In this document: piece after piece, positions 26,538 to 36,025 of the stretch
Layout: every line of letters starts with the position of its first letter
Numbering within the stretch: the first letter of the stretch is position 1
DNA from: Micromonospora sp. KC606
GTDB taxonomy: Bacteria; Actinomycetota; Actinomycetes; Mycobacteriales; Micromonosporaceae
Length of the DNA stretch: 36,025 bases
Assembly: GCF_004348675.1 (NCBI RefSeq)
Contig: NZ_SMKN01000036.1
Span: 1-36,025, forward strand
Direction of reading: 5' to 3'
The notes under the pieces: generated by a model
Databases searched by the model: none
Told to the model about the DNA's origin: nothing
The model's input: only the letters and a program-made list of their open reading frames with translations
Translations under genes and position numbers: made by a program

Positions 26538-27809
26538 CTACGGAGTGCCGGCGCCCGTTCTGGCCGGCGTGCCATCCTGCGGGGCGCGGGCCTGCGTGTC
26601 GATGGTCACCGGGAGGGTCTCGTAGCCGCGCAGGGTGAGCCGGGCCCGGTGCCGGGGCCGGCCGGCCAGGGCGAGCCCCGGCAGCCGGCGCAACAACAGC
26701 GGGAGGGCGACCTGGGCCTCCAGCCGTGCCAGCCCGGCGCCGAGGCAGTAGTGCGGCCCGGCCCCGAACGACAGCGGTTGCGCCGGTGGCCGCCACGGGT
26801 CGAAGGCCGCCGGTTCCGGCCAGCGGCGCGGGTCCCGGTTGGCGGCCCCGAGCAGCAGCATCGCCCAGGCGCCGGCCGGCAGGTCGACCCCGCCGACGGT
26901 CGCCGGGGCGATGCTGGTCCGGCTGGTGAGCTGCACCGGCGAGTCGTAGCGCAGCAGCTCCTCGACGTAGTCGGGGGCGAGATCGGGCCGGGCCCGCAGG
27001 GTGTCCGCCGCACGAGGACGTTCCAGCAGCACGACCAGGCCGTTGCCGAGCAGGTTGGTGGTGGTCTCGAAGCCGGCCACCAGCAGCACCACCAGGTTGG
27101 CCAGCAGTTCGTCGCCGGAGAGCCGGTCGCCGTCGGCGTCGTGCGCCTGGACCAGCGCGGTGGTCAGGTCGTCGGCCGGCGCCCGACGCCGGGCGGCGAC
27201 CAGGTCGGCGAAGTAGGCGCTCAGCTCGGCCGCGCCCCGGTCGGCGGCGACGAGCTGCGCGGGGGTGAACTCCGGCTCCAGCATCTCGGTCAGGTCGGCG
27301 GCCCAGCGGCGGAACAGCGGACGGTCGGCCGCCGGGACGCCGAGCAGCGCGCAGATCACCCCGACCGGCAGCGGGTACGCGAACTCTGCCATGAAGTCCA
27401 CCGGCGCTCCGGCACGACCCCGCTCGACCATGGCGTCGACAAGCTCATCGGCCTGGACGACGACCGCCTCCCGCAGCGCGGCGACGCGGCGCGGGGTGAA
27501 CGCGCCGGCCGCCAGCCGCCGCATCCGGCTGTGGTCGGGCGGATTCGTCCGCAGCATCGACCGGGCGACCGACGAGATGGCCGGGCTGTTCCGCCAGCCG
27601 GGGAAGAGCTGGTCGCGCAGCGTGTCGTCCAGCACCCCGAACCGGGGATCACGCAGGATCGTGTCGGCCTCGTCGTAGCCGGTGACCAGGTAGAACACCG
27701 GACCGGCCTGGACCACCGGGCCGTGCGCGCGCAGCCGCTCGTAGGTGGGGTACGGGTCGATCCGCCCCGACGGCGACATGAGCAGGGCGAGCGCCTCGGG
27801 TGCGTCCAT
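26538..27809 (-). CDS. Cytochrome P450
   Basis: A soluble bacterial P450 of 423 residues. The I-helix oxygen-activation motif is LLVAGFETTTN, the K-helix ExxR is EELLRYDSPVQL, and the heme loop is FGAGPHYCLGAGLAR with the cysteine ligand. LRTNPPDHSRMRRLAAGAFTPR is the typical C-helix region. It resembles CYP107-type actinomycete enzymes that oxidise macrolides and other small molecules, but the substrate cannot be read. No ferredoxin, reductase or biosynthetic cluster is adjacent, so electron donors must come from elsewhere. The ATG at 27809 lies 84 bases after the kinase/ParB-like gene stop; the two may form a unit with def downstream. Confidence 0.95.
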   Translation of the reverse strand: MDAPEALALLMSPSGRIDPYPTYERLRAHGPVVQAGPVFYLVTGYDEADTILRDPRFGVLDDTLRDQLFPGWRNSPAISSVARSMLRTNPPDHSRMRRLAAGAFTPRRVAALREAVVVQADELVDAMVERGRAGAPVDFMAEFAYPLPVGVICALLGVPAADRPLFRRWAADLTEMLEPEFTPAQLVAADRGAAELSAYFADLVAARRRAPADDLTTALVQAHDADGDRLSGDELLANLVVLLVAGFETTTNLLGNGLVVLLERPRAADTLRARPDLAPDYVEELLRYDSPVQLTSRTSIAPATVGGVDLPAGAWAMLLLGAANRDPRRWPEPAAFDPWRPPAQPLSFGAGPHYCLGAGLARLEAQVALPLLLRRLPGLALAGRPRHRARLTLRGYETLPVTIDTQARAPQDGTPARTGAGTP

Positions 27810-27893
27810 GACCGGCCTCCCTCTTCGCGTCGGAAGGCTCCATCATGCGCGACCGGATCCGTCCCGGCGACCCCGGTCGGCGTCGGGCTGCGC

Positions 27894-28877
27894 TCAGGCC
27901 CCGGAGCTCGGATCCCCCGCCAAAACCGCGTCGCCGTTGAGCAGGGCGTGTTCGGGCAGCGGCAGCGTGACGCCGTGCGCGGCCGCCCAGTCGTGGATGG
28001 TGGACGGGCGGGCGTGGGCGGCGAAGTAGTCGACCGCGCTCATCCCACCGACCACCGGCTCCCCCACCTCCGCGACCAGCTGCGCGGGCACGAGGTGGAA
28101 CCCGTTCTGCAGCGCGGCGCTGAGCCGGCGGTGACCGTCGACGACGAAGAAGTACTCGCCGGTGTAGCCGATCCGAAGCGGTTCCAACGCCTCGCCGCCG
28201 GCCTCGGCCACCTCCCCGACGAACTCCGAGTCCCACAACCCGCGCAGGGTGGTGATGTCCTCGGTCGGGTAGACCCGGGCCGGGTCGAGCAGCAGCAGCG
28301 GCGGGGCGTCGCGCAGCACGTCGGCGCCGATCCGGCCCTCGTACGCGTCGATGATGTGCGTGATCACCTCGTCGGCCGTGGCCCGGGTGCTGTCGCAGAC
28401 CAGGTCGTAGTTGCGCAGCCGGGCCTTGTCCACGCCGTACCGGACGATGAACCGGTTGCGCTCACTCTCGCTACGCTCCCTGAGTTTGGCCTTGGCCTCC
28501 TCCAGCGAGATGTAGCTCTCGGCCGGGCCGGACGGGCGCAGCAGCACCCGTCGGGCAGCCTCGCCCGGCTCGGTGATCATGTGTACCTTGAGCGCGTCGG
28601 TGAAGAAGTGCCACGCCAGCCGGGAGTCCATCACCAGCGCCTCGCCGGAGGCGGCGATGTCCCGCTGGAGCTGGTCGACGTAGCCGTCGACCGCCTGGTC
28701 CAACTCGGCGTGCAGGTTCAGTTGGAGCGCGGTCATCTGCCGCTCCTGCGCCATCTGGCGGTAGAGGTCGCCGACGCTGACCCGGCGCATCCCCAGCCGC
28801 CGGGCGATCTCGACGGAAACGGTGCTCTTGCCGCTGCCGAGGTCACCGTTGAAGACGATCGATTTACGAACGGTCAC
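27894..28877 (-). CDS. P-loop kinase fused to a ParB/Srx-like domain
   Basis: A 327-residue protein from GTG at 28877 (VTVRKSIVFNGDLGSGKST). Residues 1-185 form a cytidylate-kinase-like P-loop domain: Walker A G11-T19 (GDLGSGKST), VSVGDLYRQMAQ, an aspartate in LVMDSRLAW, and the lid-like LLRPSGPAESYISLEEA. NYDLVCDSTRATADEVITHII looks like the end of that fold. Residues about 190-327 are different: YFFVVDGHRRLSAALQNG (242-259) is the signature of ParB/sulfiredoxin-fold proteins, whose DGHxR element binds nucleotides in ParB CTPases and free serine kinases. I do not recognise this fusion as a named enzyme. A role as a small-molecule kinase or nucleotide-controlled regulator is inference. A longer ATG start at 28958 is possible. 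Confidence 0.75.
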   Translation of the reverse strand: MTVRKSIVFNGDLGSGKSTVSVEIARRLGMRRVSVGDLYRQMAQERQMTALQLNLHAELDQAVDGYVDQLQRDIAASGEALVMDSRLAWHFFTDALKVHMITEPGEAARRVLLRPSGPAESYISLEEAKAKLRERSESERNRFIVRYGVDKARLRNYDLVCDSTRATADEVITHIIDAYEGRIGADVLRDAPPLLLLDPARVYPTEDITTLRGLWDSEFVGEVAEAGGEALEPLRIGYTGEYFFVVDGHRRLSAALQNGFHLVPAQLVAEVGEPVVGGMSAVDYFAAHARPSTIHDWAAAHGVTLPLPEHALLNGDAVLAGDPSSGA

Positions 28878-29088
28878 GACTGGTCCACCCCTGATCACCG
28901 GCTGGTTGACATCATCGATTGGGCTTCGGATCGACGCTTTCCGCCATCGTCGCGCCATTCGTGCGCCCGGGCATGACGGGCGATGCTATCACGCATCCGC
29001 CAGCAGCCTGTCGGACGCGGCGTGCGACGGTGACGCACCGCGACGACGGCTGTCGGCCGTACGGTGTCGCGGATCACCGGTGCGGGCC

Positions 29089-31250
29089 TCAGAACAGACT
29101 CAGTGGGTCGACCTGGAGGCGGACCGGGTCGGCCGCCTTCCGGGCGCTGCGTCCCCCGGCCGCCCTGTGCAGCGCCTCGGCCAGGGCAGCGCCCCGCGAC
29201 CGGGGCACCCGGACCAGCATCCGCTCCCGGTCCTCGTCGGCCGGGACCGGGCCGAGCACCTCGGCGTCGTCTGGCAGCCGGGCTCCGGCGAGCAGATCGG
29301 CCACCGCCGCGGCGGGACCGGTGACGCTGGCCATCCTCACCGCCGGCGGGAAGCCCAGCTCCCGGCGCTCGGCCAACTCCCGGGCCGCGAACCAGGCGGG
29401 ATCCCAGCGCAGCAGCGCCTGCACCGGGGCGAGCGCGCCGTCGGCGACCACCACCACCCGCCCCCCGTCCGGGGCGGACCGGGCCAGCGCGGCGGCGGCC
29501 AGCCAGCGACGCAGCGTCTCCTCGCCGGCGCGCAGGTCGGCCCGGGTGAGCAGGGCCCAGGCGTCGAGCAGCAGCACCGCGCCGTAGCCGCCCTCGGCGA
29601 CCGGCTCGGCGCCCGGCGTGGCGATCACCAGGGCGGCACCGGCGGGCACGGTGGGCAGCACCTCCTCGCGGCCGGAGGTGCGCACCGGCACGCCGGGGAA
29701 GGCCCGACCCAGTTCCTCGGCGGTGCGGCGGGCGCCGGTGACCGCGGCGCGCAGCCGCCGCCCGCCGCACTCCGGGCAGGCGTACGCGGCGGCGATCCGG
29801 CCGCACCAGCGGCAGGCGGGCGCGCCGTCGGCCGAGGGCAGGGCGAGCGGGCCGGCACAGTGCGGGCAGCGGGCGGGGGTGCGGCACCCGGCGCAGGAGA
29901 CCGAGGGCAGGTAGCCGCGGCGGGGCACCTGGACCAGCACGGGGGCGTCCGCGCGCAGAGTGTCCCGGGCGGTGGTCCAGGCCAGGCTGGGCAGCCGGGC
30001 GGTGGCCGCCCCCGGGTCGCGGGCCAGCTGTGGGTCGTCACCGGTGGGGGCGATCGCCGGGGTACGCGCCCGCACGGTCGCCCGGTCGGCGACCACCTCG
30101 CGGGCCCAGCCCGTCTCCACCAGCAACTGCGCCTCGGCGGTGCGGGTGAACCCGCCGACCAGAGCGGCGGCCCCGGCGAGCTGGGCCCGGGTCAGCAGCA
30201 CCTCCCGGGCGTGCGGGTACGGCGCCCGGAGCTCGGCGTGCAGGTCGTCGCCGTCATCCCAGATCGCCACCAGACCGAGCCGGTCCACCGGGGCGAACAT
30301 CGCCGCCCGGGTGCCGATCACCACCGGGACGTCGCCGCGCCGCGCGGCGAGGAACGCCCGGTAGCGGCGGGCTGGCCCCAGGGCTGCGGAGAGACAGGCG
30401 TGCCGCCCCGGGCCGAGAGTCGCGCTGAGGGCGACGTCGAGGCGCTCCAGATCCCGGGCGTCGGCGACCACGACGACCGCCCCCCGCCCGCCGGCGACGG
30501 TGGCGGCGACCGCGTCGGCGTACCGGGCCGCCCAGTCCTCACCGGCGAGGGCCGACCAGACCGCGCGGGGGGCCCGGCCGTCGGTGAGCGCGCACAGGAA
30601 CGTGGGCCCGGCCGGGTAGTCCCGCCAACCGCGCGGGTCGACCATCGGGGCGGAGCCGCCGGCGGCGCGACCGGAGCCGACGGGATCGGGAACGGCGGCA
30701 GCGGCGGCGCGACCGGAGCCGACGGGATCGGAAACGGCGGCAGCGGCGGCCGGCTCGGGCCGGACTGGCTCGACGTCGACCGGAGCGTCCCGTCCGCCGG
30801 CGCCCGGCCGATCAGCGACCGGCGGCGGCTCGGCAGCGCCGGTGGCCACCGCCGCGCCGGCCGGGACAGCGGGAGATTCCTTCTCGACGCGGGCGTGCCG
30901 GGGTGGGACGGCGAGGCGGAGCACGTCGGCGAGGCTGCCGGCGTACCGGTCGGCGACGGCCCGCGCGAGCCGGGCGACCTCGGGGGCCAGCACCGGTTCC
31001 GGGGAGACCACCTTCTCCAGGTACGCCAGCCGGGGGTGGGTCGACTCGGCGACCCGCTCCAGCAGCCAGCCGTCGACCAGCTGCCCGGCGAAGCGGACCT
31101 TCACCCGCACCCCGGGAAGCGCCCCGGCGTCCAGGGCGGCGGGGACCAGGTAGTCGAACGGGCGGTCCAGGTGAGGCAGGGGGACGTCCACGCAGACGCG
31201 CGCGACCGGCGACCCGTCGGCGGGTCGCCGGTCGCCGCGCCTGGCGCCGG

Positions 31251-31254
<4 letters not shown>
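29089..31254 (-). CDS. priA: Primosomal protein N' (PriA), motor-degenerate actinobacterial form
   Basis: PriA recognises stalled replication forks and restarts replication. The 3' DNA-binding domain begins [21 protein letters not shown]. Eight cysteines bind two zinc ions (CAGC, CPHC, CRWC, CPEC), and the C-terminal domain ends [13 protein letters not shown]. The helicase core has lost Walker A, and the usual DEEH reads WDDGDD, as in other actinobacterial PriA. So it is probably not an ATPase. An Ala/Pro-rich linker (about 122-205) contains a 42-bp tandem repeat. The start is uncertain: no ATG, GTG or TTG precedes the conserved N-terminus. A CTG at 31254 overlaps the metK stop by four bases, and the first GTG (31191) would remove part of the first strand. 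Confidence 0.88.
30664..30747. repeat. 42-bp tandem repeat inside priA
   Basis: Two copies begin with GGCGCGACCGGAGCCGACGG at 30664 and 30706, a 42-bp (14-codon) period. They encode the repeated peptide [13 protein letters not shown] in the linker of PriA. Being a multiple of three, the duplication keeps the frame. Confidence 0.9.
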
Positions 31255-32441
<1,187 letters not shown>

Positions 32442-32542
32442 GGCACTCCTAAGCACTTGAAAACTCTTTGGAATAGGTCGCTCCGCGGCAGTTTAGCCAC
32501 CCGGGTCAGAAGATAGTCGGGGAACGTGAACCTGCCCAGCGC

Positions 32543-33751
32543 TCAGGACAGATCGGCCAGTCGAGCCACCACGAGGTCCCAGACGTCGTCGGCCAGGTCC
32601 TCCTTCTGCTGCTCAGGCAGGACGTGCACCGCGCCGTCCGCGCCGATGACGGTCGCCGCGTTGGTCTCCGCCCCGAAGACCTTGTCCTCGCCGACCTCGT
32701 TGACGACGATCAGGTCGGCTCGCTTGCGGGCCAGCTTGGCCCGCCCGTTGACCTCCGCGTCGTCGGTTTCGGCGGCGAAGACCACCAGCACCTGCTCCGG
32801 CCGACGCCGCCGGCCCAGCTCGGCGGCGATGTCCGGGTTGGTGACCAGCTCGATGGTGGGGGCGCTGCCATCGTCCGCCTTCTTGATCTTGCCGGACGCG
32901 TAGCTGGCCGGGCGGAAGTCGGCCGGCGCCGCCGCCATCACTACCACGTCGGCGACCTCGGCCGCGGCCAGGGTGGCCGTCCGCAGTTCGTCGGTGGTGC
33001 CGACCCGGACCAGGTCGACCCCGGCCGGGTCGGGCAGCGCCACGTTGGCCGAGACCAGGGTGACCCGCGCGCCCCGGGCCACCGCGGCTCGCGCGAAGGC
33101 GTACCCCTGCTTGCCGGAGGAGCGGTTGCCGAGGAACCGAACCGGGTCCAGCGGCTCGCGGGTGCCGCCGGCGGTCACCACGACGTGCCGGCCGGCGAAG
33201 TCGGCCGGGGCGTCGACGCCCCGGGCGAGGGCCCGCCGGGCGACGGCGAAGATCTCCGCCGGGTCGGGCAGCCGACCCTTGCCGCTGTCGGCGCCGGTGA
33301 GCCGGCCGACGGCGGGCTCGATCACGCGGATGCCCCGGGAACGCAGCGTCGCGACATTGGCGACGGTCGCCGGGTGCTCCCACATCTCGGTGTGCATCGC
33401 CGGGGCGAGCACCACCGGGCAGCGGGCGGTGAGCAGCGTGTTGCTGAGCAGGTCGTCGGCGAGACCGTGGGCCGCCTTGGCCAGCAGGTCCGCCGTGGCC
33501 GGCGCGACGACCACCAGGTCCGCCCGCTGGCCGAGCCGGACGTGCGGCACCTCGTGCACGTCGGACCACACGTCGTCGGCGACCGGCTGCCCGGAGAGCG
33601 CCGCCCAGGTCGGCGCCCCGACGAAACGGAGCGCCGACGCGGTCGGCACGACGCGAACCCGGTGCCCCGACTCGGTGAACAGTCGCAGCAGCTCACACGC
33701 CTTGTAGGCGGCGATGCCGCCGCCGACCCCGAGGACGATCTCGGCGGACAT
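32543..33751 (-). CDS. coaBC: Phosphopantothenoylcysteine synthetase / decarboxylase
   Basis: CoaBC carries out two steps of coenzyme A synthesis: CTP-dependent cysteine addition to phosphopantothenate and FMN-dependent decarboxylation. The product is 402 residues. The CoaC flavoprotein domain (about 1-180) shows LGVGGGIAAYKACELLR, the histidine in SDVHEVPHVRLG, VVVAPATADLLAKAAHG and APAMHTEMWEHPAT. The CoaB domain follows: VVTAGGTREPLDPVRFLGN, SSGKQGYAFA and SGKIKK. The ATG at 33751 is 14 bases after the rpoZ stop, the classic gmk-rpoZ-coaBC order. Confidence 0.97.
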   Translation of the reverse strand: MSAEIVLGVGGGIAAYKACELLRLFTESGHRVRVVPTASALRFVGAPTWAALSGQPVADDVWSDVHEVPHVRLGQRADLVVVAPATADLLAKAAHGLADDLLSNTLLTARCPVVLAPAMHTEMWEHPATVANVATLRSRGIRVIEPAVGRLTGADSGKGRLPDPAEIFAVARRALARGVDAPADFAGRHVVVTAGGTREPLDPVRFLGNRSSGKQGYAFARAAVARGARVTLVSANVALPDPAGVDLVRVGTTDELRTATLAAAEVADVVVMAAAPADFRPASYASGKIKKADDGSAPTIELVTNPDIAAELGRRRRPEQVLVVFAAETDDAEVNGRAKLARKRADLIVVNEVGEDKVFGAETNAATVIGADGAVHVLPEQQKEDLADDVWDLVVARLADLS

Positions 33752-33765
33752 CGACGCGCGGGGTG

Positions 33766-34029
33766 TTACGGCTGGTCGGTCGGCTCAGCGGTGAGCAGGC
33801 CCGCGTTGATCTCGCGCATGGCGATGGACAGCGGCTTCTCCTGCGGGGTCGTCTCCACGAGCGGGCCGACGTACTCCAGCAGGCCCTCACCGAGCTGGCT
33901 GTAGTACGCGTTGACCTGGCGCGCGCGCTTGGCGGCGAAGATCACCAGCGCGTACTTCGAGGTGGTCTTCTCGAGGAGCTCGTCGATCGGCGGGTTGGTG
34001 ATGCCCTCGGGGTTGGCGATGGATCCCAC
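33766..34029 (-). CDS. rpoZ: RNA polymerase omega subunit
   Basis: Omega helps assemble RNA polymerase by wrapping the beta' C-terminus and takes part in stringent control in some bacteria. The product is 87 residues: [40 protein letters not shown] and [15 protein letters not shown] are typical actinobacterial omega. The start is GTG at 34029. It sits between the gmk-locus gene (46-base gap) and coaBC (14-base gap). Confidence 0.96.
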   Translation of the reverse strand: MGSIANPEGITNPPIDELLEKTTSKYALVIFAAKRARQVNAYYSQLGEGLLEYVGPLVETTPQEKPLSIAMREINAGLLTAEPTDQP

Positions 34030-34075
34030 GAAATACCTCTGCGTCTGAAGTGACCGCGCGAGCGCGGCTGGTCGC

Positions 34076-34612
34076 TCAACCGCGTAGTGGCGGCGGCCAA
34101 GCGGGAGCCAGATAGGAAGAACCGAGCAAGCCTACCAGCTCGTCCACGGCCCGCTCGGTGAGGTCGTGGACCACGATGTGTTCGACGGCCTCGGCGACCG
34201 CCGGCGCGACGCGCCTCCCGGGCCGCGTCAGCAGCACCAGGCGGACGCCCGGCAGCGACGCCCGGACGGCGAGCGCGCCGGGCAGGTCGAGCGGGAGCAG
34301 CACGGGCCGCCCCTGCGCGAGCCGGATCCGCAACGGATCGCGGGGGGTGCCGCGCAGGTGCGGGCCCACCCGGAACCACTCCAGCAGCTTCCCGGCGGCG
34401 ACCAGCCGGTCGAACTGGGCGGGTGTGACGAAGTGCCGGTCGACGCCGTCGCGCTCACCCGGGCACCGTGGCCGGGTGGTGACCGGCACCGGCACCCACA
34501 CGGACGGAGAACGCGCCCGGACACGCTCGACCACACCGTCCCGGCCGGCACCAGACGGTCCGGTCAGGACGGTGAGCTGAGCCGCCGGGCGCGCCTCGTC
34601 ATCCGTGCTCAC
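34076..34612 (-). CDS. Guanylate-kinase-like protein with lost catalytic residues
   Basis: A 178-residue protein at the gmk position (mihF-gmk-rpoZ). It is homologous to guanylate kinase, which makes GDP from [51 protein letters not shown]. Against yeast enzyme numbering (from memory), the P-loop Lys is Arg24 and the next Ser is Asp25. The GMP ligands Arg41, Tyr50 and Tyr78 become Cys50, Arg59 and Arg88. The arginine-rich lid is deleted (VLLTRPGRR runs straight to [14 protein letters not shown]). Arg38, Glu69 and Asp100 equivalents are kept. The frame is intact. It is probably a pseudokinase or a very altered enzyme, so I withhold the symbol gmk. Start is GTG at 34612. Confidence 0.8.
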   Translation of the reverse strand: MSTDDEARPAAQLTVLTGPSGAGRDGVVERVRARSPSVWVPVPVTTRPRCPGERDGVDRHFVTPAQFDRLVAAGKLLEWFRVGPHLRGTPRDPLRIRLAQGRPVLLPLDLPGALAVRASLPGVRLVLLTRPGRRVAPAVAEAVEHIVVHDLTERAVDELVGLLGSSYLAPAWPPPLRG

Positions 34613-34638
34613 CGCTTGTTTCTACACGGTGGCGGACC

Positions 34639-34956
34639 TCAGTTCGCGGCGAACTCTCCAAGCAGCGCCTTGCGCTGCTGCTCGCCCAGGCCACGCAGGC
34701 GACGGCTGTCGGCGATCTTGAGCTTCTCCATGATCTGGGTCGCCCGGATCTTGCCGATGCCCGGCATGGCCTGCAGGACGGCCGAGACCTTGAGCTTGCC
34801 GACGACGTCGTCGGACTCAGCCCGCTCAAGGACGGCGGCGAGGGTGGTCTTGCCCTGCTTGAGCTGCTCCTTCAGCTCAGCACGGGCCTTGCGGATCTCC
34901 GCGGCCTTCTCCAGCGCGGCAGCGCGCTGCTCGGGGGTCAGTGACGGGAGCGGCAC
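34639..34956 (-). CDS. mihF: Integration host factor, actinobacterial type (mIHF)
   Basis: mIHF is a small nucleoid protein of actinobacteria, unrelated to proteobacterial IHF; it binds DNA through a helix-two-turn-helix. The product is 105 residues from GTG at 34956: MPLPSLTPEQRAAALEKAA, a charged helix KARAELKEQLKQGKTTL, then the DNA-binding AVLQAMPGIGKIRATQIMEKL and RRLRGLGEQQRKALL. It lies 26 bases before the gmk-locus gene and downstream of pyrF, a conserved order in this phylum. Confidence 0.97.
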   Translation of the reverse strand: MPLPSLTPEQRAAALEKAAEIRKARAELKEQLKQGKTTLAAVLERAESDDVVGKLKVSAVLQAMPGIGKIRATQIMEKLKIADSRRLRGLGEQQRKALLGEFAAN

Positions 34957-35023
34957 CAGTTCTCCTCAGGTCCCTATCGCGACGGGCGGAACGCACCGCC
35001 GCTCTGTGAAACATGGTGTCGCC

Positions 35024-35049
35024 GGTAACCAAAGGGGTCCGTGGTTACC
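35024..35049. promoter_or_regulatory. Inverted repeat in front of mihF (possible operator)
   Basis: GGTAACCA (35024-35031) and TGGTTACC (35042-35049) are perfect 8-base arms around a 10-base spacer, in the 170-base gap between pyrF and mihF. The gap is AT-richer than its surroundings and should contain the mihF promoter. The repeat could be a regulator binding site or a short terminator for pyrF. Confidence 0.4.
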
Positions 35050-35126
35050 AGCGCGGGGAAAACTAGCGGTCGCCGGAGCTTTCGGCAACGTGGACGCGCG
35101 AAGATCAACGCAAAGTGACCGAGCCG

Positions 35127-35960
35127 TCAGTCAGCCAGAACAGCCCGGCAGTCGGCCAGAACACGCTCCACGGCGGCCCGCAGGGCGACCGGATCCGGGC
35201 CCGCCCCCAGCACCTCGCGGGAGTACGACGGGAGCACCGAGGGCAGGCTCGACCCGAACACCGTCCGCAGATCGGCGGCCGTCGCGCCCTGCGCGCCCAG
35301 CCCCGGAGCGAGCAGCGGGCCGTTGACCCGGGACAGGTCGTGGCCGGTCTCGCCCACCGTCGCACCCACCACCAGCCCGAAGCTTCCCAGTGGCTGCGCA
35401 TCCGCGTTGAGCTGGGAAATCTCGTCGATGACGGTCTGCGCCACGGTGCGCCCGTCGGCGGTTCGGGCCCGCTGCACCAGCGCCCCCTCCGGGTTCGAGG
35501 TGAGCGCCAGCACGAAGACACCGCCGCCGTGTGCCGCCGCCAGCTCGAACATCGGGGCCAGCGCGCCGACGCCCAGGTAGGGGCTGGCGGTCACCGCATC
35601 GACAGACAACGTGGCGGCCGGGTCGAGGTAGGCCGAGGCGTAGGCGGCGACGGTCGAACCGATGTCGCCGCGCTTCACGTCCAGCAGCACGAGCGCCCCG
35701 GATTCGCGCAACTGTCGGATAGTTGACTCAAGAATTCCAACACCCCGAGCGCCGAAACGCTCGAAAAAAGCCGATTGGGGCTTGACGACCGCGACCTGGT
35801 CACCGATCGCCTCGACCACCGTCCGGGCGAACCGGTCCAGCCCGTCAACGTCGTCCGGCAGTCCCCAGCGGGCCAACAGCCCGGGATGCGGGTCGATGCC
35901 CACGCAGAGCGGTCCCCGCTCGGCCACGGCCCGGTGCAGCCGGGCACCGAAGGTCTCCAT
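35127..35960 (-). CDS. pyrF: Orotidine 5'-phosphate decarboxylase
   Basis: PyrF makes UMP from OMP, the last step of de novo pyrimidine synthesis. The product is 277 residues, the longer type 2 form usual in actinobacteria. The catalytic motif is [14 protein letters not shown] (Asp-Lys-x-x-Asp). Substrate loops include [40 protein letters not shown] and [15 protein letters not shown]. The ATG at 35960 is used. Other pyr genes would lie upstream, beyond the window edge. The 65 bases before it include a GTCCCGCAGCGAACGTGAGG segment reminiscent of the 57-bp arg repeat. Confidence 0.97.
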   Translation of the reverse strand: METFGARLHRAVAERGPLCVGIDPHPGLLARWGLPDDVDGLDRFARTVVEAIGDQVAVVKPQSAFFERFGARGVGILESTIRQLRESGALVLLDVKRGDIGSTVAAYASAYLDPAATLSVDAVTASPYLGVGALAPMFELAAAHGGGVFVLALTSNPEGALVQRARTADGRTVAQTVIDEISQLNADAQPLGSFGLVVGATVGETGHDLSRVNGPLLAPGLGAQGATAADLRTVFGSSLPSVLPSYSREVLGAGPDPVALRAAVERVLADCRAVLAD

Positions 35961-36025
35961 CCGTCGCTCTCCTCACGTTCGCTGCGGGACCGGCACCCGC
36001 CGGCCCCCTCCTGCCCGCACCGGCC

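Noticed and set aside
25968..28976. Plus-strand frame of about 1000 codons opposite def, P450 and kinase genes
   Set aside because: Its translation is Gly/Arg/Gln/Val-rich without domains, and the opposite strand encodes clear protein families throughout.
32442..32542. SAM riboswitch upstream of metK
   Set aside because: The gap is only 101 bases and lacks the conserved SAM aptamer blocks.

Overview
The window looks like part of a chromosome of a high-GC actinomycete, most probably Micromonosporaceae (Micromonospora or a close relative). The evidence is the very high GC, frequent GTG starts, a mycobacterial-type integration host factor (mIHF), a motor-less actinobacterial PriA, a PnuC-type riboflavin transporter in an FMN-riboswitch operon, and housekeeping clusters in typical actinobacterial order. 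The genus is an inference; no rRNA or other marker is present. Bases 1-60 are not genomic: they match an Illumina Nextera P5/index/Read 1 adapter ending in the Tn5 mosaic end, so the window begins at an untrimmed contig end and argD is cut there.

Layout, left to right (almost everything is on the minus strand, so operons read right to left). (1) 61-4590: arginine operon argC-argJ-argB-argD with 4-base overlaps, an ArgR-type operator region in front of argC, and a 57-bp tandem repeat array wedged between argJ and argB. (2) 4737-8459: pheS-pheT with a strong terminator. (3) 8674-11122: infC-rpmI-rplT followed by a SpoU/TrmH rRNA methyltransferase. infC appears to start at ATC and has a leader that can sequester its ribosome binding site. 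(4) 11234-13081: a small PH-domain membrane protein, a long inverted repeat, and hisE-hisG. (5) 13518-15028: an orphan solute-binding lipoprotein gene (plus strand) and the remains of an alpha/beta hydrolase gene. (6) 15029-19503: riboflavin operon ribD-ribE-ribM-ribBA-ribH under an FMN riboswitch. (7) 19566-21207: rpe and a REC-GGDEF-like response regulator. (8) 21468-23313: two tandem paralogous septum-formation-like lipoproteins (plus strand), the main plus-strand island. (9) 23426-26495: def-fmt-rsmB. (10) 26538-28877: a cytochrome P450 and an unusual P-loop kinase/ParB-like fusion. (11) 29089-32441: metK-priA. (12) 32543-35960: pyrF, mihF, a gmk-locus gene that has lost catalytic residues, rpoZ and coaBC.

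Most genes serve core metabolism (Arg, His, riboflavin/FMN, SAM, CoA, pyrimidine) and translation (PheRS, IF3, L35, L20, Fmt, Def, RsmB). I see no phage, IS, CRISPR array, rRNA or tRNA. The items most worth a second look are the kinase-ParB fusion, the degenerate guanylate kinase, the 57-bp array that keeps argJ and argB translationally linked, the infC leader, the paired lipoproteins, and the adapter contamination.
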